From VXNE01 sp965205735 (GTDB taxonomy: Bacteria > Pseudomonadota > Gammaproteobacteria > Pseudomonadales > Azotimanducaceae): a DNA stretch of 64,000 nucleotides. The notes beneath the pieces are model-generated. The model had not been told where the DNA came from, searched no databases, and saw only the letters and a list, made by a program, of their open reading frames with translations. Positions within the stretch are counted from its first letter, which is position 1, and every line of letters begins with the position of its first letter. Shown here in pieces: positions 43,658 through 52,330 of this stretch. A program made the position numbers and the translations under genes. The stretch covers positions 1,178,001 through 1,242,000 of the forward strand of contig OZ242179.1 in the NCBI GenBank assembly GCA_965205735.1. The letters are read 5' to 3'.

Positions 43658-45408
43658 GCCGACGCCGGCTGCCGCTCAAGGATCATGTCGTTCATGGCGC
43701 CGCCCTTGATCGCCATCGGGTACACGTGCTCGTCCGGATCGATGCAGGCGTCGACGAACACAAGCTTGTCCACGTAGTTCGGGCTGAATACTTCAGACAT
43801 CACCTCGTCAAGCTCCGCGACGCTGTGCGCGCGGAATCCCGCGTGGCCGAAGGAGCCCGCCAACTCGACAAAATCCGGCAGCGCGTCGCTGTACGTGCTG
43901 TGGGAATGGCGACCGCCGTACTGCATGTCCTGCCACTGCTTCACCATGCCCAGCGCCTCGTTGTTGAGGTTGATGATCTTGATCGGCAGCGCGTATTGCA
44001 TGCAGGTGGACAGTTCCTGCATGTTCATCATGAAACTGCCTTCGCCGGTAATGCACACCACGGTGGCGTCGGGAAACGCGAACTGGACGCCCATCGCGGC
44101 CGGCAGGCCGAACCCCATGGTGCCGAGACCGCCGGAGTTGATCCATCGGCGCGGTTGATCGAACTTGTAGTATTGCGCGGCAAACATCTGGTGCTGGCCG
44201 ACATCGCTCGTCACGTAGGCGTCGCCCGAAGTGGCCCGATAGACGGCCTGCACGACCTGCTGCGGCAACAGGGGAGCGTTGCCGCGATGGCGCTGGTCGT
44301 GGTCGAGTCCGTGTTCGCAACGCCATTGCCGAATCCGGTCCCACCAGGCGGCGAGCGCGTCCTGGTCGATGGCATCGGGGTCGCGGTCCAGGGCCTGGTC
44401 GAGCACCTGGTTCATTTCCCGCAGCACCGCATCCGCCGGTCCGACAATCGGCACGTCGGCGCGAATGATCTTCGAGATGGCGGCCGGGTCGATATCGAGG
44501 TGAACGATCCTGGCGCCGGGACAGAATTTCGCCGGATTGTTGGTGACGCGATCATCGAAGCGGGCGCCCACGGCAAAGATCATGTCCGCATGGTGCATGG
44601 CCATATTGGCTTCGAACGTGCCGTGCATGCCGAGCATGCCAAGGGAGCGGCGGTCGGTTCCCGGAAATCCGCCAAGACCCATCAACGTGTTGGTGACCGG
44701 ACAGCCGAGCTTGTCGACCAGTTCCCCCAGCGACCGGGCGGCATTGCCCTGGACGACGCCGCCGCCGGCATAGATGACCGGGCGTTTGGCGTCCAACAGC
44801 GTTCTCACAGCCTTGCGAATCTGACCGCTGTGCCCGCGCACTGTTGGATTGTAGGACCGCAGCGAGACCTCGCGCGGATAGCGGTACTCGAACGTCACGT
44901 TCGGGTCGGTTGTATCCTTCGGGACGTCGATGACCACCGGACCGGGTCGGCCGGTGCACGCGATGTAGAACGCCTTCTTCACCACCTCCGGAATCTGCGA
45001 CGCTTCGCGGATGAGGAAGCTGTGTTTCACCACGGGTCGGGAAATGCCGACCATGTCGGTTTCCTGGAAAGCGTCGGTGCCAATCAGGTTGGTCGGCACC
45101 TGGCCGGAAATCACGATGATCGGCGTCGAGTCCATGTGCGCCGTGGCTATTCCGGTAATCGCGTTCGTCGCCCCCGGTCCGGACGTTACCAGGACGACGC
45201 CGGGCCGTCCCGTGGCGCGGGCGTATCCGTCCGCCATGTGCGTCGCCGCCTGTTCGTGGCGCACGAGTATATGCTCGACCTTCTGCTGTTTGAATATGGC
45301 ATCGTAGATGTGCAGGGAAGCCCCGCCCGGATAGCCGAAAAGGTATTCAACCCCTTCATCCTGCAAGGCGCGAATGAGCATGTCGGCGCCGGACAGCATC
45401 TCCGCCAT
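43654..45408 (-). CDS. ilvB: Acetolactate synthase catalytic subunit
   Basis: 584 residues from the ATG at 45408 (MAEMLSGADMLIRALQDEGV). The activating glutamate lies in LVRHEQAATHMADGYARATG, and the thiamine diphosphate motif is ITGEGSFMMNMQELS through IINLNN. It condenses two pyruvates, or pyruvate with 2-ketobutyrate. It is the first gene of the ilvB-ilvN-ilvC unit. An in-frame ATG at 45471 would add 21 non-family residues. I could not identify a leader peptide or attenuator in the short upstream gap. Confidence 0.96.
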   Translation of the reverse strand: MAEMLSGADMLIRALQDEGVEYLFGYPGGASLHIYDAIFKQQKVEHILVRHEQAATHMADGYARATGRPGVVLVTSGPGATNAITGIATAHMDSTPIIVISGQVPTNLIGTDAFQETDMVGISRPVVKHSFLIREASQIPEVVKKAFYIACTGRPGPVVIDVPKDTTDPNVTFEYRYPREVSLRSYNPTVRGHSGQIRKAVRTLLDAKRPVIYAGGGVVQGNAARSLGELVDKLGCPVTNTLMGLGGFPGTDRRSLGMLGMHGTFEANMAMHHADMIFAVGARFDDRVTNNPAKFCPGARIVHLDIDPAAISKIIRADVPIVGPADAVLREMNQVLDQALDRDPDAIDQDALAAWWDRIRQWRCEHGLDHDQRHRGNAPLLPQQVVQAVYRATSGDAYVTSDVGQHQMFAAQYYKFDQPRRWINSGGLGTMGFGLPAAMGVQFAFPDATVVCITGEGSFMMNMQELSTCMQYALPIKIINLNNEALGMVKQWQDMQYGGRHSHSTYSDALPDFVELAGSFGHAGFRAHSVAELDEVMSEVFSPNYVDKLVFVDACIDPDEHVYPMAIKGGAMNDMILERQPASA

Positions 45409-45512
45409 GGGACATCCAATGAGAATGGATAAAGGCCGCGCATTCTTGTCCGTTCGCCCCTTGCATGTCAAACGGCGTCAAGGACCATGCTGTCTACACG
45501 GGATGGTTACGT

Positions 45513-45983
45513 CTAGCCCGCCGGACCTGTCCCGAACGCCGGCTCGGACCTGGTGAACCCCTCGAACAATCCTTCAACGCGCGCCATGCGCTCGCGCAAT
45601 TCACTCACTTGGCTCCGCACTTCGCCCACGTCGGCCCGCAAGCCACTGATCTCCGACCGCACCTGGGCCAGGCCAGCCTGCGACTCGGCGCGCGCCTCAC
45701 CCAGTTCGGTCCGCAACTCGCCCAGCCCAGCCCGCAGTTCCGCCAGACCAGCCTGCAGCTCCGCCCGCAGTTCCGCCACACCAGCCTGCGACTCCGCCCG
45801 CAAGCCGTCCACTTCAGCCACAAGTCTCCGATCCAGGCCAGCAACTTCGCGTCTCAGTTCCCCGACCTCGTGCCGCAATGCCCGCATGCCGGGCACCATG
45901 ACGGCAGCCAGGGCAATGGCGGCAACGATGATGGCGATGAGTTCCTGGCTCAGCCCTTCCACATGCTTTCCCAATAGCGGCAA
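45513..45983 (-). CDS. Membrane-anchored coiled-coil protein
   Basis: 156 residues: an N-terminal membrane helix (LIAIIVAAIALAAVMVPGM) followed by about 120 residues of heptad-like repeats (VAELRAELQAGLAELRAGLG and similar), strongly predicting a coiled coil. The internal near-repeats share the word LRAELQAGLAEL. No enzymatic motif is seen. Function unknown; an internal GTG seven codons in is an alternative start. Confidence 0.65.
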   Translation of the reverse strand: MPLLGKHVEGLSQELIAIIVAAIALAAVMVPGMRALRHEVGELRREVAGLDRRLVAEVDGLRAESQAGVAELRAELQAGLAELRAGLGELRTELGEARAESQAGLAQVRSEISGLRADVGEVRSQVSELRERMARVEGLFEGFTRSEPAFGTGPAG

Positions 45984-46084
45984 CGAGAATCTAGCACAGG
46001 AAATTCGGGACCGTTGTGCGTCAACGTCGGGAATTCGATACCGATATCTTCCTCAGTCATCACGAGTCATCGCGCATGGAGCCG

Positions 46085-47068
46085 TCAGCCCGCGCGCTCG
46101 GTGGAAGCAATCTCGTCGGCGTCCGCCTTGAGCGCGCGAATCAGCGCTCCGATATCTTCAGGGATAGGACTTTCGAATCGCATCGCCCGGTTTGAGACCG
46201 GATGTTCGAAGCCGAGAAAACGCGAATGCAACGCTTGTCTCGGAAATCGCCGGATAGTTTCGATGAGTTCGGCCCCGGGGCCCTTCGGCAGGCGGCCTCG
46301 CGCGCCGTAGCGCTTGTCGCCCACCAGCGGGTGGCCGACGGCGCTCAGATGGGCCCGCACCTGGTGCGTGCGTCCCGTTTCGAGCCTCGCGCGCACCAGC
46401 GTGTGGGCTCGGTAGCGGGCGATGACGCGGACGCGCGTCAGTGCCGGACGGCCATCCTCGCGCGCCCGCCAACGCATGCGGTGTTGGGAATCGCGGCCAA
46501 GCGCCAGATCGATGTCCCTGCCCGCGATCATGACGCCCTCCGCCACTGCCAAATAGATTCTATCGACCGCGCGGCGCTGAATCGCACGCACGAGCGACAG
46601 GCGCACCTGCTCGCTCGCCGCCACCACCATCAAACCGCTGGTGTCCTTGTCCAGCCGGTGCACGATTCCCGCCCGGGGCAGCGCGGCCAAGTCCGGCCGC
46701 TTCGCGAGCAAGCCGTTGACCAGGGTGCCGTCGGCGTTTCCCGCCCCCGGATGCACCACGAGTCCAGGCGGCTTGTCGACGACGATCAAATGTTCGTCCT
46801 CGTAGGCCACCTCGAACGGCACGGGCTGCGGCAGGTCCCGGAGCGTGCGCGGCTGGTCCTCGATCCGGATGGAAATGTGCTCGCCTCCGACAACCCGGTA
46901 GGCCGGTTTGCGCGCGCGGCCGTCGAGCAACAGGGCACCAGACCTGATCGCGGCGACAATCCGGCCACGCGACAAGCCCGGTACCAGGCTCAAAGCTGCG
47001 ACGTCCAGCCTCTCTCCCGCGCACTCCTGCGGCACGGCGCCGTCAAACACGTGATGTTCGGCCTGCAT
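46085..47068 (-). CDS. rluD: 23S rRNA pseudouridine synthase RluD
   Basis: 327 residues with an N-terminal S4 domain (RLDVAALSLVPGLSRGRIVA) and the RluA-type catalytic motif VHRLDKDTSGLMVVA containing the essential aspartate. RluD modifies helix 69 of 23S rRNA. It is divergent from bamD with 55 bases between the starts, the arrangement conserved in Pseudomonas. Confidence 0.95.
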   Translation of the reverse strand: MQAEHHVFDGAVPQECAGERLDVAALSLVPGLSRGRIVAAIRSGALLLDGRARKPAYRVVGGEHISIRIEDQPRTLRDLPQPVPFEVAYEDEHLIVVDKPPGLVVHPGAGNADGTLVNGLLAKRPDLAALPRAGIVHRLDKDTSGLMVVAASEQVRLSLVRAIQRRAVDRIYLAVAEGVMIAGRDIDLALGRDSQHRMRWRAREDGRPALTRVRVIARYRAHTLVRARLETGRTHQVRAHLSAVGHPLVGDKRYGARGRLPKGPGAELIETIRRFPRQALHSRFLGFEHPVSNRAMRFESPIPEDIGALIRALKADADEIASTERAG

Positions 47069-47123
47069 TCGTGGCTCCTTCGGCTATACACGCCGCCGCC
47101 AGTGAAGCGTTACACTAGCTATC

Positions 47124-48023
47124 GTGCACACACAACTACGAATAGCGTTCCTGCTCCTCGTCCTCGGCGCCAGTGGATGCGCCTGGATGCCGTTCATCGG
47201 CCGCGACAAGGAGGACACCGAGGCGCACACCACCGAGGAGATACTCTACAACAGCGCACGCAGCAGCATGCGCTCGGGCAACTACAACGCCGCCATCGAA
47301 AGGCTCGAGCGGCTGGAGGCGCGCTTTCCTTTTGGCCGCTACGCCGAGCAGGCCCAGCTCGAGCTGATATACGCGAAGTTGATGGCGCACTCCCTCGATG
47401 ACGCGGAGAGCGCTGCGGATCGCTTTGTCCGGCTGCATCCCCAGCACCCCCAACTCGACTACGTCCTGTACCTGCGCGGGCTGATTTCCGAAAAGTACGA
47501 CCGCAGCATATTCGATCGCTTTCGCCCCAACGATGCGCCCAAACGCGACGTCACCAACGCGCGGCAGGCTTTCGCCCACTATTCGGAATTGCTTGGAACC
47601 TATCCGGACAGCATCTACGCGAAGGACGCCCGCCAACGCATGATCTACCTGCGGAACCTGCTCGCTGGATCGGAAGTCAGTATCGCTCTCTACTACATGT
47701 CTCGCGGCGCTTACGTGGCGGCGGCGAACCGCGCGCGCAACGTCGTCGAGAACTACTCCCAAACTCCGGCGGCCGCCGACGCGCTCGCGATCCTCGTCGA
47801 GGCGAACTATCAGCTCGGCTTGCCGGAGAGTTCAAACGACGCGATGCGTATCCTGGCCATCAACTACCCCGACCATTCGGCGTTCAACGTTGACGGCAAC
47901 TTCGTGTTCGCGCAGACAGCGAAGAAACGAAAGCGAACATTGTTGAACATCATGACCCTCGGCCTCGTCGGCCGGTCCAGCGTTCCAAAGCCGGTCAGCA
48001 TCGAGCAGCCAAGCACGAACTAG
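47124..48023 (+). CDS. bamD: Outer membrane assembly lipoprotein BamD
   Basis: 299 residues from a GTG at 47124. The signal peptide ends with a lipobox at Cys19 (LGASGC). Five TPR-like repeats follow, beginning ARSSMRSGNYNAAIERLERL and EARFPFGRYAEQAQLELIYA. It is the essential lipoprotein partner of BamA in beta-barrel insertion. Head-to-head with rluD. Confidence 0.96.
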   Translation: MHTQLRIAFLLLVLGASGCAWMPFIGRDKEDTEAHTTEEILYNSARSSMRSGNYNAAIERLERLEARFPFGRYAEQAQLELIYAKLMAHSLDDAESAADRFVRLHPQHPQLDYVLYLRGLISEKYDRSIFDRFRPNDAPKRDVTNARQAFAHYSELLGTYPDSIYAKDARQRMIYLRNLLAGSEVSIALYYMSRGAYVAAANRARNVVENYSQTPAAADALAILVEANYQLGLPESSNDAMRILAINYPDHSAFNVDGNFVFAQTAKKRKRTLLNIMTLGLVGRSSVPKPVSIEQPSTN

Positions 48024-48157
48024 CGCCACAAAACACCCCGGTTGATTTCTCACATCACCTGGGGACAAACCCGCACGCATCCTCCGGCGATGGCCTCTAC
48101 CGCGCGTTTCGCAGCGCATCTAGCATGCGCGTTGGCAGGAAATGGGCGAGCTAGTGA

Positions 48158-48820
48158 ATGTCCGAGCTAGTGAAGAGTGGGGGCCTGACCCTGGTGGAAT
48201 TGCTGACGACGCTGGCCGTGGCCGGCATCCTCGTCGCCTCGGCCAGCGGCGGCGCAACCCACCTGATCGAGCAGCATCGTGCAAGTGCAGCCGTCAACCA
48301 GATGCTCGGCGCGGTCCGCTTCGCCCGCCATGCCGCTGTCTCGCACCGCTCCTCCGTCACGCTGTGCCCCGCCGACGGCGCGCAGAGCCTTCAGCCGGGG
48401 AGTGCGAGGGGATACCCCTCGCAAGAAAACAGCCTTCAGCCGGGGAGCGCGAGGGGATACCCCTCGCAAGAAAGGTGCGGGCGGCGCAACACCTGGCACA
48501 ACGGCGCGCTGGTGTTTCTCGACCGAAACGCCAACGGGCGCTTCGACGGCAGCGACACGCTTCTTCGCCGCATGCCACGCCTGCGGGAAGGCGACCGGTT
48601 CTACTGGCGTTCCTTCCGCAACAGGTCCTACCTCATGATCAGACCTAGCGGATTGACGGATTGGCAGAACGGGAACCTTCTCTACTGCCCGGAGAGCGGC
48701 GATCCGAGGTTCGCGCGGCAGATCGTCATCAACGCGCAAGCCCGAGTCCGGCACGCCCGGGACAGCGACGGTGACGGCATCGTGGAAGACGCGAAAGGTC
48801 GCGCGGTCGAATGCCCGTGA
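48158..48820 (+). CDS. fimT: FimT/GspH-type minor pilin with two inverted repeat units inserted
   Basis: 220 residues. The prepilin leader and N-helix KSGGLTLVELLTTLAVAGIL match type IV pilins with Gly before the processed residue and Glu5 (LTLVE). The GspH/FimT body shows RFARHAAVSHRSSVTLCPAD and, after the insert, CGRRNTWHNGALVFLDRNAN. Residues about 76-105 are two copies of SLQPGSARGYPSQ, from 45-nt units in reverse orientation, inserted in frame between CPADGAQ and RCGRRN. It is probably a pilus-tip priming minor pilin of the inner membrane. It is convergent with pilX, unlike the usual co-directional order. Confidence 0.88.
   Translation: MSELVKSGGLTLVELLTTLAVAGILVASASGGATHLIEQHRASAAVNQMLGAVRFARHAAVSHRSSVTLCPADGAQSLQPGSARGYPSQENSLQPGSARGYPSQERCGRRNTWHNGALVFLDRNANGRFDGSDTLLRRMPRLREGDRFYWRSFRNRSYLMIRPSGLTDWQNGNLLYCPESGDPRFARQIVINAQARVRHARDSDGDGIVEDAKGRAVECP
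48385..48467 (-). repeat. Two tandem 45-nt family units inside fimT, reverse orientation
   Basis: Both read GAGCCTTCAGCCGGGGAG-like sequence and then the stem GCGAGGGGATACCCCTCGC, 45 bases apart, with linker AAGAAAAC. The loop is ATA, unlike the TGC loop of most copies, and is the same in both units, so they duplicated in place. Confidence 0.93.
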
Positions 48821-48841
48821 TCGGCCTGTCGTTACTTCGGA

Positions 48842-49351
48842 TCAAAGTGCCTCCAGTTCTCGCCATGACAGCCGGATGGCCCGTGTTGGCCCGGACGCCA
48901 TGCCGCCGACGGTCGGTGACAACGCGAACGCGCTTTGGAGCACGACGCGCGCGTGCCGCGTTCCGCCGACGGCGCGCGCGGTCACCCTGAATACCTCCAT
49001 GCCGCCGTCGGGGTCCACCCACGATGCGACCCGTTCGACGATGAAACGCGGCGGCTCGGCGACGCCAGCCAGGGGCGTCGCCACGCGACTGTTGGTGCCT
49101 CGCCAGGTCTCCGGGCGCGACCATGGCTCCGGCACGCCGAAGATGGCGCCCGCGTAGAAGCCCGGCGCCGCCGGATCGAACCCGGTCGAGGCAACAAGCC
49201 GCTCTCCCTCCCGCAGCGCCGACTCCGCCGCCTGCATGGCGAGTTCGCCGTCGTGTCCGTTGCGCGTCATGCGCACCTCCAGCGACACCGTCTGGGAAGC
49301 CGACACGCCCGCCACGCCGAGAGCGAGCAGGACGACCAGGCAGACGAACAA
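48842..49351 (-). CDS. pilX: PilX-like minor pilin; native start displaced by a repeat array
   Basis: About 169 residues from a TTG at 49351. The N-terminal helix YRGIALFVCLVVLLALGVAG resembles PilX prepilins, which begin with a short basic leader, Gly, and a hydrophobic helix; QAAESALREGERL is characteristic of PilX. The leader residues VRYRG lie immediately next to composite element 4, and no ATG or GTG precedes them in native sequence, so the true start may be lost or lie within the element. It is a minor pilin for pilus priming, last gene of the pilin unit. Confidence 0.75.
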   Translation of the reverse strand: MFVCLVVLLALGVAGVSASQTVSLEVRMTRNGHDGELAMQAAESALREGERLVASTGFDPAAPGFYAGAIFGVPEPWSRPETWRGTNSRVATPLAGVAEPPRFIVERVASWVDPDGGMEVFRVTARAVGGTRHARVVLQSAFALSPTVGGMASGPTRAIRLSWRELEAL

Positions 49352-49373
49352 TGCGATGCCGCGGTACCTGACT

Positions 49374-49730
49374 GTGCCCCACGGCCGGCGCCTTCGGCTT
49401 TGGCTGTTTCTTGCGAGGGGTGCCCTCTCGCGCTGTTGTCTTCTTGCGGGGGGTGCCCCCTCGCGCTGCTGTCTTCTTGCGAGGGGTGCTCGAAGCTGCT
49501 GTCTTCTTGCGGGGGCTGCTCTTTGTTTGCGAGGGGTGCCCCCTCGCGCTCCCCGGCTGAAGGCTCTTTGTTTGCGAGGGGTGCCCCCTCGCGCTCCCCG
49601 GCTGAAGGCTCTTTGTTTGCGAGGGGTGCCCCCTCGCGCTCCCCGGCTGAAGGCTCTTTGTTTGCGAGGGGTGCCCCCTCGCGCTCCCCCGCTGAAGGCT
49701 CCTGGCCCGGCGCCGCTCGACGACCATGGG
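49374..49730. repeat. Composite element 4: expanded array between pilW and pilX
   Basis: Left end TGCCCCACGGCCGGCGCCTT, then three degenerate short units with CTGTCTTCTT-type linkers, then four full 45-nt units starting at 49529, 49574, 49619 and 49664 with linker TTTGTTT, then the GGCCCGGCGCCGCTCGACGA right segment cut off at CCATGGG. It fills the whole 391-base space between pilX and pilW; there is no separate gene in it. Confidence 0.92.
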
Positions 49731-49742
49731 AAGGCATACCAG

Positions 49743-50765
49743 TCAGTTCCTGAGTGCGATCACGCGGGACAACGTGCGGCGCATCGGCTCTGTGCCGTCG
49801 ACGGCATCGACGCTGTTCGCCGTCACTCGGACATCGATCGATCGCACGTCTTGCCCGGCGACCTCGCCGGCAAGCGCGTACCGGTCCACCGCGCGGTCAC
49901 CGTTCCCATCCAGGCCCAGGCGCACTTGCAGATCCTCGACTCCCTGGATCAATTCCACCGGCGCATCCGTCGTCGTCTTTCGCCACAGTGAGGCCGGGGC
50001 GGATCCGACATTGTTACGACCGGTTCCGCGCGCGATGAAGTAGATTTCCGTGACGACGCCAAAGACCGCCGCTCCCTCGGGACCAATCGCGCCCCCGTAG
50101 GGCGTGTCCGTCCCGGATAGCAAAGCGCCCGGCCCGCGGACCAGGGTCGCGACACCATCTCCCCGCTCTATCCGGTCGACGCGGAACAGCGCCGCTTGCC
50201 GGCAGTCCGAGATGACGGCGAAGTCGTCGGCCTCGATGCCCAGTTCGCCATCGTCTTCCACCACGGGAAAGCCGTCGGGAGCCGCCATCGCCGCGATGCG
50301 CGCGCCCGGCGCGGCGACTCGGCGCAAGACCAGCACGTCGGTGAGCGGCGAGACAGCTCCGATATCGATGCCTCCGCCGCGCATCAGGCTCGCCGGGAGG
50401 TGCGGCGTCCAGCTATCCGGCGAACCGCGCGCATCCGTACCGTCGAAGGCTTCGACAGGCACGCTGACGTTGATCTCGAACATGTCGTCCCATCCTCCGT
50501 TCAGCGTGTTCCAAACCGCGCCCGGCGACGACCGGCAACCCAGATAGCCGGCGGAGCGAACGGAGCGGGCGATGAAGTCCACCGCCTGGCGCGCGGACTC
50601 CTGCATGCGCGTCTGCCCGTGCAGCAGCGTGTAGGCACGTTGGCTGTCCGCGAATAGCCGTGCCGCGCCAGCGGCCACGACCACGCCGAGTCCCAGCGCC
50701 AGCATCAACTCGATCAACGACGCACCAAGAGGCCCGCGGCGTCGCCCTTGGGCGACGCCGCTCAC
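49743..50765 (-). CDS. pilW: PilW-like minor pilin
   Basis: 340 residues from a GTG at 50765 overlapping the pilV stop. The prepilin N-terminus LGASLIELMLALGLGVVVAA has Gly before the cleavage point and Glu at +5. The C-terminal part (VELIQGVEDLQVRLGLDGNG) matches PilW. It is a type IV pilus initiation-complex component. The frame extends far upstream through pilV in antilogical sequence, which was rejected. Confidence 0.9.
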   Translation of the reverse strand: MSGVAQGRRRGPLGASLIELMLALGLGVVVAAGAARLFADSQRAYTLLHGQTRMQESARQAVDFIARSVRSAGYLGCRSSPGAVWNTLNGGWDDMFEINVSVPVEAFDGTDARGSPDSWTPHLPASLMRGGGIDIGAVSPLTDVLVLRRVAAPGARIAAMAAPDGFPVVEDDGELGIEADDFAVISDCRQAALFRVDRIERGDGVATLVRGPGALLSGTDTPYGGAIGPEGAAVFGVVTEIYFIARGTGRNNVGSAPASLWRKTTTDAPVELIQGVEDLQVRLGLDGNGDRAVDRYALAGEVAGQDVRSIDVRVTANSVDAVDGTEPMRRTLSRVIALRN

Positions 50766-51274
50766 GCCCTGCTCGACATCGCAATCCTCAACGGGAATGC
50801 GCCACCGAGCGGGTGCCACAACACGGTGACGGTCACCACCTCCGTGGCGGCATCGACGACGACCGTGCCGTCGCCTTCCGGCAGCCCCGGCATCGCATCG
50901 GCGCCCGGCAATGCGCCCGCTTCCCGAATCCGCCCACAGGCCGCGGCATCGCGCCCGGCGGCGAGCGCGCATTTCCACAGGGCCGTATCGAAGCGCGCCA
51001 TCTCGCGGGGGCCACACACGGCGCGCAGACAGTCGACGAAGACCGGCGGCCCCGCGCCGACGGCGAATTCGCTGGCGGCCACGGCAGGGTTCGCCCGGAT
51101 GCGATCCATCATGTCGACGGCGCGCTGCACCGCCACCGAACGCTCGTAGGCTTCGCGGCCCGCGCGCAAGCTTTCGGCCTGCAATCCCGCAAGGCCCAGC
51201 GCGCCGGCGCTCATGACCAGAATCGCAACAAGCAATTCCGTCAGGGTGATGCCGCTTGCCCGGGCTAGCGCCAC
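50762..51274 (-). CDS. pilV: PilV-like minor pilin
   Basis: 170 residues from a GTG at 51274. The prepilin N-terminus ASGITLTELLVAILVMSAGA has Gly before cleavage and Glu5; ESLRAGREAYERSVAVQRAV and DMMDRIRANP are typical of PilV. It overlaps both neighbours, so pilin, PilV and PilW are a single translational unit. Confidence 0.92.
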   Translation of the reverse strand: MALARASGITLTELLVAILVMSAGALGLAGLQAESLRAGREAYERSVAVQRAVDMMDRIRANPAVAASEFAVGAGPPVFVDCLRAVCGPREMARFDTALWKCALAAGRDAAACGRIREAGALPGADAMPGLPEGDGTVVVDAATEVVTVTVLWHPLGGAFPLRIAMSSRA

Positions 51275-51717
51275 GTGTCCTCGCCCGGACCGAAGTCCCC
51301 GTCGTCGTTGCGGTCCCAGAATCGACCGCCGGCCGCGTCAAGCGCCAGGTCGCCATCCTTGTCAACCACATTGCCAGGCTGGGCCGGACTCGCCCGAAGC
51401 AGGAAACCGGCGGCGCCGCGATCCACCAGGTCGATGCGATAGTGGGTGGATGCCGGCGTACAGACATTGGGCGTCACCTGGCCCGCGTCCATGTCGCCGA
51501 TACCGTCGGCATCCGTATCGATCGCCGCAAGATAGGAAAAGCCGAGGCTCGCATGGCGCTCCATGCCCTGGGCGCAGCGCAGGAGATCGGCCTGCGCCAT
51601 CGCGCGATGGGCTCCGACGCTATAGCGCGTATACAGCGGCGATGCGAGGGCGGCCAGTATGGCCAGGATCCCCAGCGCCGCCATCAATTCGATGAGCGTG
51701 AATGCTTTCGCTGTCAT
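51265..51717 (-). CDS. Type IV pilin-like protein (FimU/PilE position)
   Basis: 150 residues from the ATG at 51717. MTAKAFTLIELMAALGILAI is a class III signal, but the residue before the cleaved Phe is Ala, not Gly. The rest includes YSVGAHRAMAQADLLRC and a C-terminal aspartate-rich segment DRNDDGDFGPGED that could bind calcium. PilD can tolerate some substitutions at this position. The gene overlaps pilV by 10 bases. It stands where FimU or PilE is found in pilin clusters, and a choice is not possible by eye. Confidence 0.8.
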   Translation of the reverse strand: MTAKAFTLIELMAALGILAILAALASPLYTRYSVGAHRAMAQADLLRCAQGMERHASLGFSYLAAIDTDADGIGDMDAGQVTPNVCTPASTHYRIDLVDRGAAGFLLRASPAQPGNVVDKDGDLALDAAGGRFWDRNDDGDFGPGEDTWR

Positions 51718-51847
51718 CTCCATCCTCGGGGCAGGCGAAGACGTAAGGTACAGCGGACCGCCAAGGCGGTTTAGACGTCAAAGTCCCGAACGCGCGTGCG
51801 ATATTCCGGCGAATGGCGTAAGCCACGGGCGGCGCCCGACGACGCGC

Positions 51848-52330
51848 TCAGGAAGTCTTGCTCGCGCCCGACATCGACCGCGTCACGATCAACGCAATCC
51901 AGACGGCCGCGCCCACGGTGACCGCGGAGTCCGCAACGTTGAAAATCGGAAAACGGAAGGCCTCGTAGTGGACGAAGACGAAGTCGATCACGTGTCCAAA
52001 CCTCAGCCGGTCCAGCAGGTTGCCGAGGGCGCCCGCCAGGATGCAGGCGCAGGCAAAGCCGTGCCAACCGGCGCCGCGTTCGAGCGTGCGGATCTCGTTC
52101 ATGAGGAAAATCGAAAAGGCCGCCGCCAGCCCCGACAACCCCCATCGCGACCAGGCGTCGCCGTCCGCGAACATGCTGAACGCCGCGCCGGTGTTGTGCG
52201 CCAGCTTCCAGGACAGAAACGGCAACACGTCAACCTCGATTCCGCCGGACAGCGCATCGCTCGCCACGTATTTCGTCCACTGATCGATACCGAGGACGAA
52301 CAGCGCAAACGCGTAACAGCCAAGCCTCAT
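51848..52330 (-). CDS. lspA: Lipoprotein signal peptidase LspA
   Basis: 160 residues with four membrane helices. The two catalytic aspartates are in GALGNLLDRL and FPIFNVADSAVT, and DQWTKYVASDAL is the N-terminal family motif. It cleaves the signal peptide of diacylglyceryl-modified prolipoproteins such as BamD. It overlaps the ribF stop by ATGA. ileS, which usually lies between ribF and lspA in gammaproteobacteria, is missing. Confidence 0.96.
   Translation of the reverse strand: MRLGCYAFALFVLGIDQWTKYVASDALSGGIEVDVLPFLSWKLAHNTGAAFSMFADGDAWSRWGLSGLAAAFSIFLMNEIRTLERGAGWHGFACACILAGALGNLLDRLRFGHVIDFVFVHYEAFRFPIFNVADSAVTVGAAVWIALIVTRSMSGASKTS

Noticed and set aside
49267..49737. 156-codon frame made largely of EPSAGEREGAPLANK repeats
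   Set aside because: It is only a translation of the repeat array between pilW and pilX. The units are open in most frames, so an open frame here is no evidence for a protein.
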